Positions 55,094 through 63,774 of a stretch of 64,000 nt of DNA are shown piece by piece. This DNA comes from Paraburkholderia sp. BCC1884. GTDB lineage: Bacteria > Pseudomonadota > Gammaproteobacteria > Burkholderiales > Burkholderiaceae. Numbering within the stretch: the stretch's first letter is position 1; each line of letters starts with the position of its first letter. Position numbers and translations under genes: made by a program. Location: NCBI RefSeq assembly GCF_900996225.1, contig NZ_CAAJGL010000068.1, positions 1,426,001-1,490,000 of the forward strand, given 5' to 3'. The notes below the pieces were generated by a model. The model searched no databases. It saw only the letters and a program-made list of their open reading frames with translations, and was not told where the DNA came from.

Positions 55094-55753
55094 TCAGACC
55101 GCGTGCAGGAGTCGGGCGGGTTGTGACTGATCGAATGGCTCGCTGGCTGCCGCATTGGCCGGCGTGCGATGCGCATTGAAGGCCAGCGCGAATTGCGCGG
55201 CCTGCTGACCGACGGTGGCGAGTTGATCGACCACCTTGGGATCGGAACAGGTGTCGACGGTTTCGAAACGCGTTTCCAGCGTATTGATGCCGGCGCCGAA
55301 CGGTGTCGGCCAGCCGCGCAAGGCGTGGACGATCGAGCGCAGCGACGTGAGCACCGAACCGGCCGCTTGCCAACCATACGCGGTCACGATGCAGCCGACC
55401 GCGCGGCCGTCCAGATACGGACGTTCGTCGGCACGCAGTTCTTCGAGCGTGTCGAGCGCGTTCTTGACGAGGCCGGAGACGCCGCCGTGGTAGCCGGGCG
55501 TGGCGATGATCAGCGCGTCCGCGTGACGCACGGCTTCGATTAGTTCTAGTTGCTCGTCGGTACGCTGGGGATGGTCAGGGGCATAGTGGGGCAGGCTATG
55601 CAGGAATTCGCCGCCGAACAGGCGGGTGGTCGCACCGGCGGTTTGCGCGCCGCGCAACGCGAAGCCGAGCGCGCGTTCGGTCGACGAGGCAGCACGTGTC
55701 GTGCCGCCAATGCCGATCACCAGCGGCCGACGATGTGAGTCGAAACGGGTCAA
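55094..55753 (-). CDS. NADPH-dependent FMN reductase family protein
   Basis: This flavodoxin-like protein has 219 residues. The FMN-phosphate loop is GIGGTTRAASSTER near residues 14-27; SLPHYAPD, LIIATPGYHGGVSGLVKNALD and GRAVGCIVTAYGWQ are typical of the family. The start is TTG 55753, because AAGGAG lies seven bases upstream, whereas the in-frame ATG at 55780 would place it inside the gene. Substrates could be quinones, chromate or azo compounds, but none can be assigned. It is a single-gene unit, divergent from the DnaJ-domain gene. Confidence 0.85.
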   Translation of the reverse strand: MTRFDSHRRPLVIGIGGTTRAASSTERALGFALRGAQTAGATTRLFGGEFLHSLPHYAPDHPQRTDEQLELIEAVRHADALIIATPGYHGGVSGLVKNALDTLEELRADERPYLDGRAVGCIVTAYGWQAAGSVLTSLRSIVHALRGWPTPFGAGINTLETRFETVDTCSDPKVVDQLATVGQQAAQFALAFNAHRTPANAAASEPFDQSQPARLLHAV

Positions 55754-56004
55754 TGCAATGCTCCTTCGGTAGCGGCTCACGATGCGCTGGCGCGGGGCTG
55801 CGCGCAGACGAACCGGGGCGAACCGGACTTTGAAGTGTCATCTTAATGACCGCGGTGCGGCGAGCGAAGCGACTTTTTGTTCTAACGATATAACCGTGTG
55901 AGGACTACGAGGACGGCGCGGCCGCCTGGGTCGCTTCACGATAAAGCCGTTTTTCGCATGCTACGATGGTCCGCGATGCGATTCACCGCGAGGTCGAGCA
56001 AGCC

Positions 56005-56694
56005 ATGGCAACTCTTTATGACACGCTCGGTGTGCACACGCATGCCACGGACGAGGAAATCAAGCGGGCCTACCGCAAGGCCGCGATGAAGTGGCATCCC
56101 GATCGGAACGGCGGCGCGGAAGCGGTGGCGCGCGCCACCTTCCAGGAGATCAAGGACGCCTACGCAATCCTCTCCGATGCCGCGCAACGCAAGGTCTACG
56201 ACGCGGTGTACGCCGAGCAGATGCGCGGCTGGGAAGCGCAGCACGCCCGTCGACAGCAGGCGCAAGCCGAACGAGAAGCCGCGGCGCGGGCCGCCGACGA
56301 AGCGGCCTACGCGCAGATGGTCTCGCTCGCCATGCGTTTCGCCGACGAAGGCCACAACCGCGATGTCGTCTTCGGCGTGTTGCTGGGGCGTCGATGCGAG
56401 GCGCGCCGGGCCGCGCAGATCGCGGACAGCGTGGCGGCGTTGCAGGCGTCGCGCCGTGCAGCGGCGGTGGCTGAAGCGACTGCAGACGCAGGCATCGATG
56501 TCGACGCTGCGGACGCCGCCGATATGTCGGCCCGAGCCGGCGCGGCATCGACGAAAGAAAACGCTGCCGATCACGACGCCGCCGGCGCTCGCGCCAGCCA
56601 CGGCAAACGCGAAGAAGCCACCGCGAGCGACACGCATCCCGCCGGCGCGCTGAGCGGGCTCTGGTTTCAATTTCTGAACGGTTTGCGGTTTTAA
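56005..56694 (+). CDS. DnaJ-domain co-chaperone-like protein
   Basis: The protein has 229 residues. The J domain (4-68) contains HPD at 31-33 in WHPDRNGG, with [10 protein letters not shown] helix I text and [12 protein letters not shown] helix II. It continues as an Ala/Glu/Arg-rich helical tail with no zinc finger or Gly/Phe region, so it is a type III J protein that stimulates DnaK for an unknown client. The ATG at 56005 gives the canonical J-domain start; the 13-codon extension is rejected. It converges with chaC with a 14-base gap. Confidence 0.88.
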   Translation: MATLYDTLGVHTHATDEEIKRAYRKAAMKWHPDRNGGAEAVARATFQEIKDAYAILSDAAQRKVYDAVYAEQMRGWEAQHARRQQAQAEREAAARAADEAAYAQMVSLAMRFADEGHNRDVVFGVLLGRRCEARRAAQIADSVAALQASRRAAAVAEATADAGIDVDAADAADMSARAGAASTKENAADHDAAGARASHGKREEATASDTHPAGALSGLWFQFLNGLRF

Positions 56695-56708
56695 CCCGCT
56701 TCGATACA

Positions 56709-57374
56709 TCAGGCCAGTTGCTGGACGATTCGTGAGAGCTCGGCGGCAAGTTCGTCGATATAAGGATCGTTCAATCCGCAATCCGCCAGCGCGTGTTGCA
56801 GCTTGAAGACGTACTCCCGGTTCGTGCCGAACAGGCCGCTTGCCACCGCCATGAGCGGCGCAATGGCCGATGCGTGCGCGTCGCGTTCGTAATGCCTGTG
56901 ATCCGTCTCGGCCACGAACGCGATCGCGCTGATTTGCGTGCCGTCTTCGAGCGTGACCGATGCCCAGGTCGGCCGATAAGCGCCCGTCACCATTTCGCGG
57001 ATCCACAGGATCCGCAACTCTTCTTCGAGCGTGGCGCCGCACAGGCGCAGCGCCACGCCCTGTGTGCTGCCGCCCTGTTCCAGCGCGAGCATGCGACCAG
57101 GTTGCTCGGGTGTGCCGCGACCGGCGATCAACCGGATGCTGAAACTGCGATGCCAGCCGTGCAAGGTCGCGATACGGCGGCAGTCGAACTCCGAGACCGG
57201 ATTCCACAGTAACGAGCCATAGGCGAACACCCAGACGTCGTCGTCATGGGGACGTTGCCGCATGGTTTGCGCGAGCGAAGCGTCGATACGCGCCTGCGTC
57301 CAGAGCAGATCTTTCGGCAGCGAATCAAAACTTTCGAGGTAAGCGCCCGAGCTAATGGCGTTTCTGTTCAGCAT
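56709..57374 (-). CDS. chaC: Glutathione-specific gamma-glutamylcyclotransferase (ChaC)
   Basis: The protein has 221 residues (E. coli ChaC 231). The substrate loop VWVFAYGSLLWNP (YGSL at 52-55) and catalytic Glu127 in IREMVTGAYRPTW are present, with GRGTPEQPGRMLALEQGG between. It cleaves glutathione to 5-oxoproline and Cys-Gly. The ATG at 57374 (MLNRNA) aligns with the family start; an in-frame ATG at 57416 would add 14 residues without homology. It is a single-gene unit. Confidence 0.9.
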   Translation of the reverse strand: MLNRNAISSGAYLESFDSLPKDLLWTQARIDASLAQTMRQRPHDDDVWVFAYGSLLWNPVSEFDCRRIATLHGWHRSFSIRLIAGRGTPEQPGRMLALEQGGSTQGVALRLCGATLEEELRILWIREMVTGAYRPTWASVTLEDGTQISAIAFVAETDHRHYERDAHASAIAPLMAVASGLFGTNREYVFKLQHALADCGLNDPYIDELAAELSRIVQQLA

Positions 57375-57487
57375 CCGGTGAGCCCTGTCGTGGGGTGTCG
57401 CACCCTTGGCGGCCATGGCCTGGGCGCAACAAATCAGCCTCAGTATGAACGCCCGGGTCGTCGGGATAAATCCGTCTGAGGGAAATT

Positions 57488-57694
57488 GTGCGTCGCCAGA
57501 AACGCGACAATCCGGGCGATCCGGAACAATTTCGATTGCCGCGTTTCAGGCCGCTCACTCCCGACACGCAAGCTGTTTATTCGCCGCGAAGCCGCCAGCA
57601 GAATGACGTCGTGCCGCTGCTGGCCGCCACGCTCGCGCGTCGGGCGCTGGCGGGCGAGGACCACAGCGAGGCCGAGCAATCGTCCGTTGTGTGA
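57488..57694 (+). CDS. Possible small hypothetical protein, 68 aa
   Basis: A GTG at 57488, four bases behind GAGGGA, opens a 68-codon frame with good GC3. The product is strongly charged (PGDPEQFRLPRF near the start, ALAGEDHSEAEQSSVV at the end), with no membrane segment. It lies in the otherwise empty 470 bases between chaC and the next small gene. Other frames in this interval look like shadows. Moderate to low support; function unknown. Confidence 0.4.
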   Translation: MRRQKRDNPGDPEQFRLPRFRPLTPDTQAVYSPRSRQQNDVVPLLAATLARRALAGEDHSEAEQSSVV

Positions 57695-57842
57695 GGAATG
57701 GGGCCTTGGCCGGTAGACCATAGACCTAGACGGATTTCAGATAGGGCGTCGGCTTCAGCGTTCGAATCCGGACTTCTAGAATCAAACAGGCATCCCCCGT
57801 TTCACTTTCCCTGCGCTGCGATTCCCTTGAGGCACGACCGCC

Positions 57843-58043
57843 ATGATCACCTTCATTTTCGTCGTCGCTGCGGCGGCGTTCGTTCCCTACGTTGCGACGC
57901 CGGGTATCGTCAACGGCGTCAAGGCACTCGCGCCAAAGCCGTCGGCGATGCAATACGAGAGCACGCCCGCGCCGGCTTCACGGGCGAGCGATGCCGCCAA
58001 TCGTCTCGTCTCCGGCCAGCCCGTCAGCGACGCTTCGGTCTGA
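57843..58043 (+). CDS. Small secreted or membrane-anchored protein, 66 aa
   Basis: The product begins MITFIFVVAAAAFVPYVATP, a hydrophobic N-terminus of about 17 residues that could be a membrane anchor or signal peptide, followed by a hydrophilic, Ala/Pro/Ser-rich tail. GAGG precedes the ATG at a somewhat long distance. Gene-sized ORF with good codon bias, 200 bases ahead of the arsC-like gene. Function unknown. Confidence 0.55.
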   Translation: MITFIFVVAAAAFVPYVATPGIVNGVKALAPKPSAMQYESTPAPASRASDAANRLVSGQPVSDASV

Positions 58044-58254
58044 AATCCGGCGGTGGCGCAGTCGCGTGAATGACAGCTTAATGAAAGGATATGTCCTGCG
58101 CTGGTATGCTTTCGACCAGCGCAATGCGTGTTGTCCGTGTGTCGGCAACCTGGTGCAAATTCCCGTGGCGCGAGAAATTTGAACATCGTAGTGTCACGAG
58201 GACGCAAGACTGGGTCGGCAGAATACAGACAGAAGCAAAAAAACACGGTACGGG

Positions 58255-58761
58255 GTGAGCGTGACCAGAAAATATAAAGTGCTGTTTCTCTGTCGCGAGA
58301 ATTCGGCACGCAGCATCATTGCCGAAGCATTGCTGAGAGAACTGGCGGGACACCGGTTCGACGCGTTCAGTGCAGGGCCTGAGCCTGCCGCGCGGATTCA
58401 TCCGTTTGCGCTCGCGCAATTGCGCCCTGGCGTGTCGGAGATCGAGATACTCAGCCCGAAAAGCTGGCTGGAATTTACCGGCGAGTGGGCGCCGCGCATG
58501 GACCTCGTCGTTGCGATGGAGGAGTCCGTGGCGGGTCAGCACGTGCCGGTATTTCCCGGGCAACCCGCAACGATTCACTGGAATTTCGCCGATCCGTTAA
58601 TGGACCGCGTGTCTGAAACGGATCGTGAGCGTCTTTTCGGCAAAGTGTTCTGGCAGATCGTGCGACAGGTGAGCGCGTTCATCGAATTGCCGAAATACGC
58701 CCAGCCGCCGCGCGATGCCGGTGCTCAGGTCACGCATGGCGTGACCACCTGCGACGCATAA
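58255..58761 (+). CDS. arsC: Low-molecular-weight phosphatase / thioredoxin-coupled arsenate reductase-family protein
   Basis: The gene encodes 168 residues. The P-loop Cys13-X5-Arg19-Ser (LFLCRENSARS) is the LMW-PTP/ArsC signature, followed by the core FSAGPEPAARIHPFA. The C-terminal NFADPLM matches the DP-containing loop of this fold. Start: GTG 58255, with GTG 58261 two codons later as alternative, since GGGGTGAG lies around them. No arsR, arsB or arsH neighbours are visible, so it may be a phosphatase or stand-alone arsenate reductase; the symbol is provisional. Confidence 0.8.
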   Translation: MSVTRKYKVLFLCRENSARSIIAEALLRELAGHRFDAFSAGPEPAARIHPFALAQLRPGVSEIEILSPKSWLEFTGEWAPRMDLVVAMEESVAGQHVPVFPGQPATIHWNFADPLMDRVSETDRERLFGKVFWQIVRQVSAFIELPKYAQPPRDAGAQVTHGVTTCDA

Positions 58762-58818
58762 ACCTTGCACGGCGTCCGATCCAGCTTGCCTACGCCAGAA
58801 CTGTAACGGCGACCCGGT

Positions 58819-59097
58819 TCACTGAGAGGCTTTCGCCGTGCTCATCGTGTCGTTCTGCGACATTGGTTGCATCGTGCTGCCGCTCGAGTCCATCTTCGAC
58901 ATCGTGCTGCCGGGCATTGGGTCGAGTGGATTCGCGACCGGATCGCCCCAATGCGTCATACCCGCCGTGGCAGCGCTGTGCGCATTACCGCCGCCCGTGC
59001 CGCCATTGCCGTTGCCGCCTTGTGCAAAGGCCGCACCGCTTGCCAGCGATAGCGCGGCGACGCCGCCCAGCATGATTTTCAGCATTGATTTGCGCAT
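58819..59097 (-). CDS. Small secreted Gly/Asn/Met-rich protein
   Basis: The protein has 92 residues with a signal peptide of about 25 residues ending SGAAFA|QGG. The mature part starts with a glycine-asparagine run (GGNGNGGTGGGN) and continues with many Met, Ser and Asp residues. Such low-complexity periplasmic proteins are known in Burkholderiales without a defined role; Met clusters can bind copper, but that is speculation. AAGGAG nine bases upstream fixes the ATG at 59097. Confidence 0.75.
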   Translation of the reverse strand: MRKSMLKIMLGGVAALSLASGAAFAQGGNGNGGTGGGNAHSAATAGMTHWGDPVANPLDPMPGSTMSKMDSSGSTMQPMSQNDTMSTAKASQ

Positions 59098-59268
59098 GAC
59101 ATTTTCTCCTTGCGAGCTCATCAGGCGGTGAATCGCTGCGAGCTGGACATGTGCCGTTCATGAGTGCCATGACCGGTTCTCAGAGACAACGCCTTATTGC
59201 GCTGCCCTGACCGGATATACGGCGGGCAAGGGAGTCTGGATGCAAATACTTGCGGGCTGGCGGTTCGC

Positions 59269-59595
59269 TTAGCGGTTATTCGAACGCGCGAGCGGACTGC
59301 CTGCGAACGGGTCGTTTTGCCAGTCCACATGCTTTTTCGGCTGCGGCGCGGGCGCCGTTTTCGCCGCCAATTCGAAGTGGTCGATTGATTGACCTGCGCT
59401 GATCGCCTGTTTGAGCCATTGGGGCATCTCGCCCTGGCCGTCCCAGCTATCGCCCGTTGCACTGCGGTAGCGTTCAGCTTTTTGCGCTGTGGGCTCGGAC
59501 GCCAGCACGGCAGCAAGGTCTTCTGGATCGATACCAAACTCTTCCATGCGGTGGCGGAGATACGCAATCATGCTATCTCGCTTCCTTTCGTCCAT
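59269..59595 (-). CDS. Short H-NS-family DNA-binding protein
   Basis: The gene encodes 108 residues. The C-terminal half carries the H-NS-type box YRSATGDSWDGQGEMPQWLK (about 43-62), the usual 'tG.sWsG.G..P.Wl' motif of this family. The N-terminal half (1-38) is a short helical oligomerisation-like region, shorter than in E. coli H-NS. It likely binds AT-rich DNA and could silence xenogeneic genes. AAGGA upstream supports the ATG at 59595. Confidence 0.8.
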   Translation of the reverse strand: MDERKRDSMIAYLRHRMEEFGIDPEDLAAVLASEPTAQKAERYRSATGDSWDGQGEMPQWLKQAISAGQSIDHFELAAKTAPAPQPKKHVDWQNDPFAGSPLARSNNR

Positions 59596-60349
59596 AAGAT
59601 ATTCGTCCTTCTAAAGCGTCCGGCGTTCTGTCAAAGTCGGATTGCAGGGGGAAGCCGCGAAAGCATCGACCCCTTTAAGTGGGCCGGCTCGCGCTCGGTT
59701 ATTAATCGAAGGAAATTCCACGGGCCCCGTTAGATAACGTTGCTCCATAAATCGCGTTTCAGTCTTTTTCCGACAAGTCTCGCAATCAGTGAACACTCAG
59801 CGATATTCAAACACTGCGCCGTGCGGCAGATGTGGCTGCATAAGCCTGATGGCCGCAAAGGAGGAAAACACTGGTGACGATGCGCTGTTTGCGAACGGTC
59901 GGTTTCATTTCCACGCTCCGTCTCTCGCCGGGTTTTGCATGGTGCCGATTTTTCACGTTATGCCAGCATCATAGCGCACTGCGCGGAAAAATCGCGCGCC
60001 GATGCACCTGATTTTATTTACGCCTGCCACTGCGCTCGGTATGCAAGGCATGTTGCAGCGCGCCGAAATGGCGGAGATTGAATTCCCTGCCGGCCGAGCT
60101 ATAACAAAACTGCGGAGTGTGAATCCGCAATTCCAGAACTGGATAGACCGGCTCCAGCGCGCCGTCATGGTGCGGCCGACATCGGTTGCAGGTCTGGCAA
60201 CCCGTTATTCGTTTAGTTCGGTGACTCCGTGCGGCAGTGAGGCGTTCGCGTCGACTCGGCCTTTTCCCGGATCGGTCGACCTCGCGTTTTTTGCGGATCA
60301 GATTGTGAAGAGGACGAAAACTGCTGCGCCGGATTCAAGGAGTCTGGAC
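59596..60349. other. 754-base gap without a supported gene
   Basis: The gap between the H-NS-like and the small secreted genes holds no gene with good evidence. A perfect Shine-Dalgarno AAGGAGG (59858-59864) is nine bases ahead of a GTG at 59874 with a 45-codon frame (starting MTMRCLRTVG, ending 60011), but the product is Cys/His/Arg-rich and looks like chance; it might be an unusual small protein. Frames at 59611-59796 (minus) and 59789-59974 (plus) are unsupported. Confidence 0.4.
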
Positions 60350-60655
60350 ATGAAATTACGTTTATGGATAGCAATCGCAAGTGCCGTTCTGCTGCTGGTG
60401 CCGGCGAGTGTCATCGCGCTACAAACGGACGGCGCGCAGAACGCCGGTATGTCGGGCAGCGCAACGATGCAACAGAACGCCAACGAATCGGCTCAGGCCA
60501 CCACCGACATGTCGTACGGTGAGAGCGTGGCGCCTGCCACCGCAGTGCGCGACGTGTCGTATGGCGGGGTGACGGCGGGCCAGTCGCAAATGGGCGGCCC
60601 GAGCGGGCAGTCGTGCAATACCGGCGTGCAATGCAAGGTCTATTTTGGTCACTGA
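60350..60655 (+). CDS. Small secreted Met/Ser-rich protein
   Basis: The protein has 101 residues with a signal peptide of about 24 residues ending VIAL. The mature part is rich in Met, Gln, Ser and Gly, with the repeats TDMSYGES and VRDVSYGG, and ends with a Cys pair spaced by five residues (SCNTGVQCKVYFGH). AAGGAG eight bases upstream of the ATG at 60350 fixes the start; the 116-codon extension is rejected. It resembles the 58819-59097 product in composition. Function unknown. Confidence 0.75.
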   Translation: MKLRLWIAIASAVLLLVPASVIALQTDGAQNAGMSGSATMQQNANESAQATTDMSYGESVAPATAVRDVSYGGVTAGQSQMGGPSGQSCNTGVQCKVYFGH

Positions 60656-60730
60656 CCGGTCGAACGAAGGGAAGACGGCGCATCCATCATCCGCGCTGTC
60701 TTCCGTTTTACCTTCTTTGTCGCTTTCCAG

Positions 60731-61009
60731 TTAGGCCAGCGCCATAGGGCGCTGTGCGTGATCGGCAAAGTCGTGGTGACGCGTCGTCATGGCGTTCACA
60801 TCCTGGGGCTGTTCCGCCGATTCGGTACGCTGCGTGAAATCGCGAAACTCGTCGAGCAGCGAACGCCACGAGCCGTGCCAGCGCGTTTCCCTGATGCAGC
60901 TTCCCGACGGGTCCGCAATGCGCAACACGCCGTTGTCGGGATAGAACGTCAGCGTGACAGGCATGCCTTCGATGACACAGGTGGCGGTGCAGGGGCGGGT
61001 CGTGACCAT
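60731..61009 (-). CDS. Small hypothetical protein, 92 aa
   Basis: The ATG at 61009 with AAGGA 11 bases upstream opens 92 codons. The product starts MVTTRPCTATCVIEGMPV, contains a beta-rich half (TLTFYPDNGVLRIADPSG) followed by a charged, His-rich tail (TTRHHDFADHAQRP). It has no signal peptide. The ORF track's longer version begins in an unlikely frame extension. I do not recognise its family. Confidence 0.6.
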   Translation of the reverse strand: MVTTRPCTATCVIEGMPVTLTFYPDNGVLRIADPSGSCIRETRWHGSWRSLLDEFRDFTQRTESAEQPQDVNAMTTRHHDFADHAQRPMALA

Positions 61010-61411
61010 GATGATCGATGTCCTTGGGGTAAGCGTCAGTGAGAGTCTGTAAAACACTGACGGCTGCTTCAGCAAACCGCGTGCCCGTGTAACTTTCGCG
61101 TCGCGCTCATTCTGTTGTCGTTCTTGTCGCGCAGAATGCTCTTGATCCGCGATGCAAAAGCAAAACGCGACCGTGGGATTTTGCAAATCGAATACCCCCA
61201 CGCGCGACTGCGATTTTTCGCAATCGTCAGCGAGCGAATTAATACGATGCTAAGGTGTCTGCCATTCAGGTGCTCGATCGATGATTCCCCGATTGCGATA
61301 AAAGCAGGCACACATGGCCTGCTTTTTTAATCGAACAACAATCTGCGGACGCAAACATTCGGCGAGACCGCTCCAATCCCACCCGTTGTTGAGTAACCCG
61401 CGAACAATACT
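61010..61411. other. Gap containing a strong bidirectional terminator
   Basis: The 402 bases between the 92-aa gene and the MFS gene hold no supported gene. At 61300-61328 lies AAAAGCAGGC / GCCTGCTTTTTT with a 7-base loop, a strong intrinsic terminator on the plus strand (and A-flanked, so usable on the minus strand). No plus-strand gene leads into it; an unannotated short transcript could end there. Confidence 0.55.
61300..61328. terminator. Intrinsic terminator ahead of the MFS gene
   Basis: AAAGCAGGC (61301-61309) and GCCTGCTTT (61317-61325) form a perfect 9-bp stem with a 7-base loop, followed by TTT on the plus strand and preceded by AAA, so it functions in both directions. It insulates the MFS gene starting at 61412 from upstream transcription. 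Confidence 0.8.
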
Positions 61412-62659
61412 ATGTTGATTGAAGAGACTTTGTCGGCGAGCACAGCCTCGTCCGACGACGACACCTCGTCGTCCCTGCGGGCCTGGCTTGCGGTCGTGGC
61501 CGTTGCCATCGGCGCTTTTGCCTTTGTCACGACGGAGTTCCTGCCGGTCGGTCTCTTACCGCGCGTGGCGGCCGATCTGGGTGTGTCGCCCGGCACGGCG
61601 GGATTGATGGTGACCGTGCCTGGGATCATCGCGGCCATCTCGGCACCGGGTCTGATGATCGTGGCGGGGCGCATGGATCGGCGGCGCGTGTTTCTGCTGC
61701 TCACGGCCTTATTGCTGGCATCGAATCTGATCTCGGCGTTTGCGCCGGGTTTTCTCGTCATGCTGGTCGGCCGCGCGCTGCTCGGCGCAGCCCTGGGCGG
61801 ATTCTGGACCCTCGCCACGGCCGCTTCGGGACGCCTCGTGCGGCCTAAAGACTCGGCACGCGCCATGGCAACGATCCTGACCGGCGTGACGTGCGCGACG
61901 GTGATCGGCGTGCCGCTCGGCACATTCATCTCGAGCTTCGCGTCGTGGCGCGCGTCGTTCATGGCGACTGCCGTGCTCGTTGCGATCGCGCTCGTCGCGC
62001 AGTTTTTCCTCGTACCGTCTTTGCCTTCAACCGCGGCACTGCGCGTGCGCGATCTGGTCACGCTGCTGCGGCGTCCGCATCCGCGTCGCAGCATGCTGAT
62101 GGTGGCGCTCGTGTTCGGCGCGCACTTTTCCTCGTACACGTATGTCGCGCCGTTCCTGCTGCGCAATGCCAGCTTCAGTATGCCGACCATCACGTGGATG
62201 TTGCTCGGCTTCGGCATCATCGGCTTCTTCTCGAACTTCGCGGTGTCGTCCACCGTGACGCGCAATCTGAAGTTGTCGGTCGGCACGATGATTTCGTTAT
62301 TGATGTTCGCGCTGGTGTTGCTGCCGCTGCTGCAGCACTCGCCGCTCGGCGTTCTGGCGTTGGTGCTGATGTGGGGCATTGCCTTCGGTGCGCTGCCGCT
62401 GTGCTTCAGCATCTGGATTCAGCGCGCCACGCCGGATGCGCCGGAAGCCGGCTCGGCGCTATTCGTGAGCATCATTCAGGTGGCGATTGCACTGGGATCG
62501 CTGGTGGGCGGCCAGGTGGTCGATCATGTCGGTATTTCCGCCGACTTTCTGTTCGGCAGCGGCCTTGCTCTCCTGGGTCTGGCGGCATTGGCGAGCTTCG
62601 GGCGCAGCGAACAGAGCGTTGCTTCGGCAGCGGTTGCTTGCCCCGCATGCACTGACTAG
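61412..62659 (+). CDS. DHA1-family MFS drug/metabolite exporter
   Basis: The protein has 415 residues with 12 membrane segments from residue 23. FVTTEFLPVGLLPRVAADLG near 38-57 is the DHA1 segment-1 signature of Bcr/CmlA-like or YdhP-like exporters, and the intracellular loop GRMDRRRVF follows segment 2. The C-terminal four residues CTD follow a Cys-rich tail. The start lacks a strong Shine-Dalgarno. Substrates are likely small amphiphiles or sugars; not readable. It stands alone, followed by a 225-base gap. Confidence 0.86.
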   Translation: MLIEETLSASTASSDDDTSSSLRAWLAVVAVAIGAFAFVTTEFLPVGLLPRVAADLGVSPGTAGLMVTVPGIIAAISAPGLMIVAGRMDRRRVFLLLTALLLASNLISAFAPGFLVMLVGRALLGAALGGFWTLATAASGRLVRPKDSARAMATILTGVTCATVIGVPLGTFISSFASWRASFMATAVLVAIALVAQFFLVPSLPSTAALRVRDLVTLLRRPHPRRSMLMVALVFGAHFSSYTYVAPFLLRNASFSMPTITWMLLGFGIIGFFSNFAVSSTVTRNLKLSVGTMISLLMFALVLLPLLQHSPLGVLALVLMWGIAFGALPLCFSIWIQRATPDAPEAGSALFVSIIQVAIALGSLVGGQVVDHVGISADFLFGSGLALLGLAALASFGRSEQSVASAAVACPACTD

Positions 62660-62884
62660 TTTGAGCAGGATGCCCTCAGCTTGTCATGCTGTTGAATTCG
62701 CCAGAACCACCATTTCCATTGAATTTGCATTAAAAAATCCCCCGATCCACATTTGTTATCGCCTCCTCCAATACTCGGATTGTTAGCGCATCGCCCTGCC
62801 CGTATATTGACTGGACCGTCAGCACAGACAGCGTCAATACAACAACACGAAGACGCGCCACCGGCGCGTCACAGGAGCACAGCG

Positions 62885-63637
62885 ATGAATCGGATCGATC
62901 TGGAGGGGCGCGTCGTCGCCATTACCGGCGGCGCGCGCGGCATCGGCTACGCCGTGGCGCAGCGGGCGTTGAACTCGGGCGCGTCGGTGGCGTTATGGGA
63001 CGTCGACACGGAGCGGCTGGCACGCAGCCAGCGCGAATTGAGCGAACTCGGCAAAGTCACCGCCGTGACAGTCGACCTCACGCAGGAAGCCGCTGTCGCT
63101 GACACGGTGGCCCAAACCGTCGCCGCGCATGGTGCGATCGACGTGCTGATCAACTGCGCCGGCATCACCGGCGGCAACGGCACGACGTGGGAGCTCGATC
63201 CCGAGGTCTGGCGTCGCGTGATCGACGTGAATCTGATCGGCCCGTATCTGACCTGCCGCGCGGTCGTGCCGCAAATGCTGAAGCAGGGCTATGGACGCAT
63301 CGTCAATATCGCGTCGGTGGCCGGCAAGGAAGGCAATCCGAACGCCTCGCATTACAGCGCTTCCAAGGCAGGGCTGATCGGCTTGACCAAATCGCTCGGC
63401 AAGGAACTCGCTACCAAAAACATCCTCGTCAACGCGGTCACGCCCGCCGCCGCCAAAACCGAAATCTTCGATTCGATGTCGCAAGAGCACATCGACTACA
63501 TGCTCGCGAAGATCCCGATGAACCGTTTCCTCCTGCCGGAAGAAGCCGCCTCGCTGATTCTCTGGCTGTCGTCCGAGGATTGTGCATTCAGCACCGGCTC
63601 GGTATTCGATCTGTCCGGCGGTCGCGCGACTTACTGA
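62885..63637 (+). CDS. SDR-family NAD(P)-dependent dehydrogenase
   Basis: This classical short-chain dehydrogenase has 250 residues. The cofactor motif TGGARGIG lies at 14-21, the NCAG motif near 90, the catalytic Ser144, Tyr157 and Lys161 in NASHYSASKAG, and an Asn in VDVNLIGP. The D40/D38-type acidic residue after strand 2 (WDVD) suggests NAD+ preference. AGGAG eight bases before the ATG at 62885 supports the start. Together with the downstream MFS gene it looks like a sugar or hydroxyacid catabolic pair; the substrate (for example a 3-deoxy sugar acid) is not defined by sequence. Confidence 0.87.
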   Translation: MNRIDLEGRVVAITGGARGIGYAVAQRALNSGASVALWDVDTERLARSQRELSELGKVTAVTVDLTQEAAVADTVAQTVAAHGAIDVLINCAGITGGNGTTWELDPEVWRRVIDVNLIGPYLTCRAVVPQMLKQGYGRIVNIASVAGKEGNPNASHYSASKAGLIGLTKSLGKELATKNILVNAVTPAAAKTEIFDSMSQEHIDYMLAKIPMNRFLLPEEAASLILWLSSEDCAFSTGSVFDLSGGRATY

Positions 63638-63774
63638 GTCCGAGCCGCCGTCGCACCGATAGGCATCACCCCAAGGCGTCATCGCAACGCAGGGGTGACG
63701 AACTGTACGCAAGACAAAAGACGCAGCGCCCAAAACGCCATGCCGCGACCCGCGAGCTGGCTGAAGGAGACGAC

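Noticed and set aside
59611..59796. 61-codon minus-strand frame
   Set aside because: No Shine-Dalgarno or recognisable features; probably chance.
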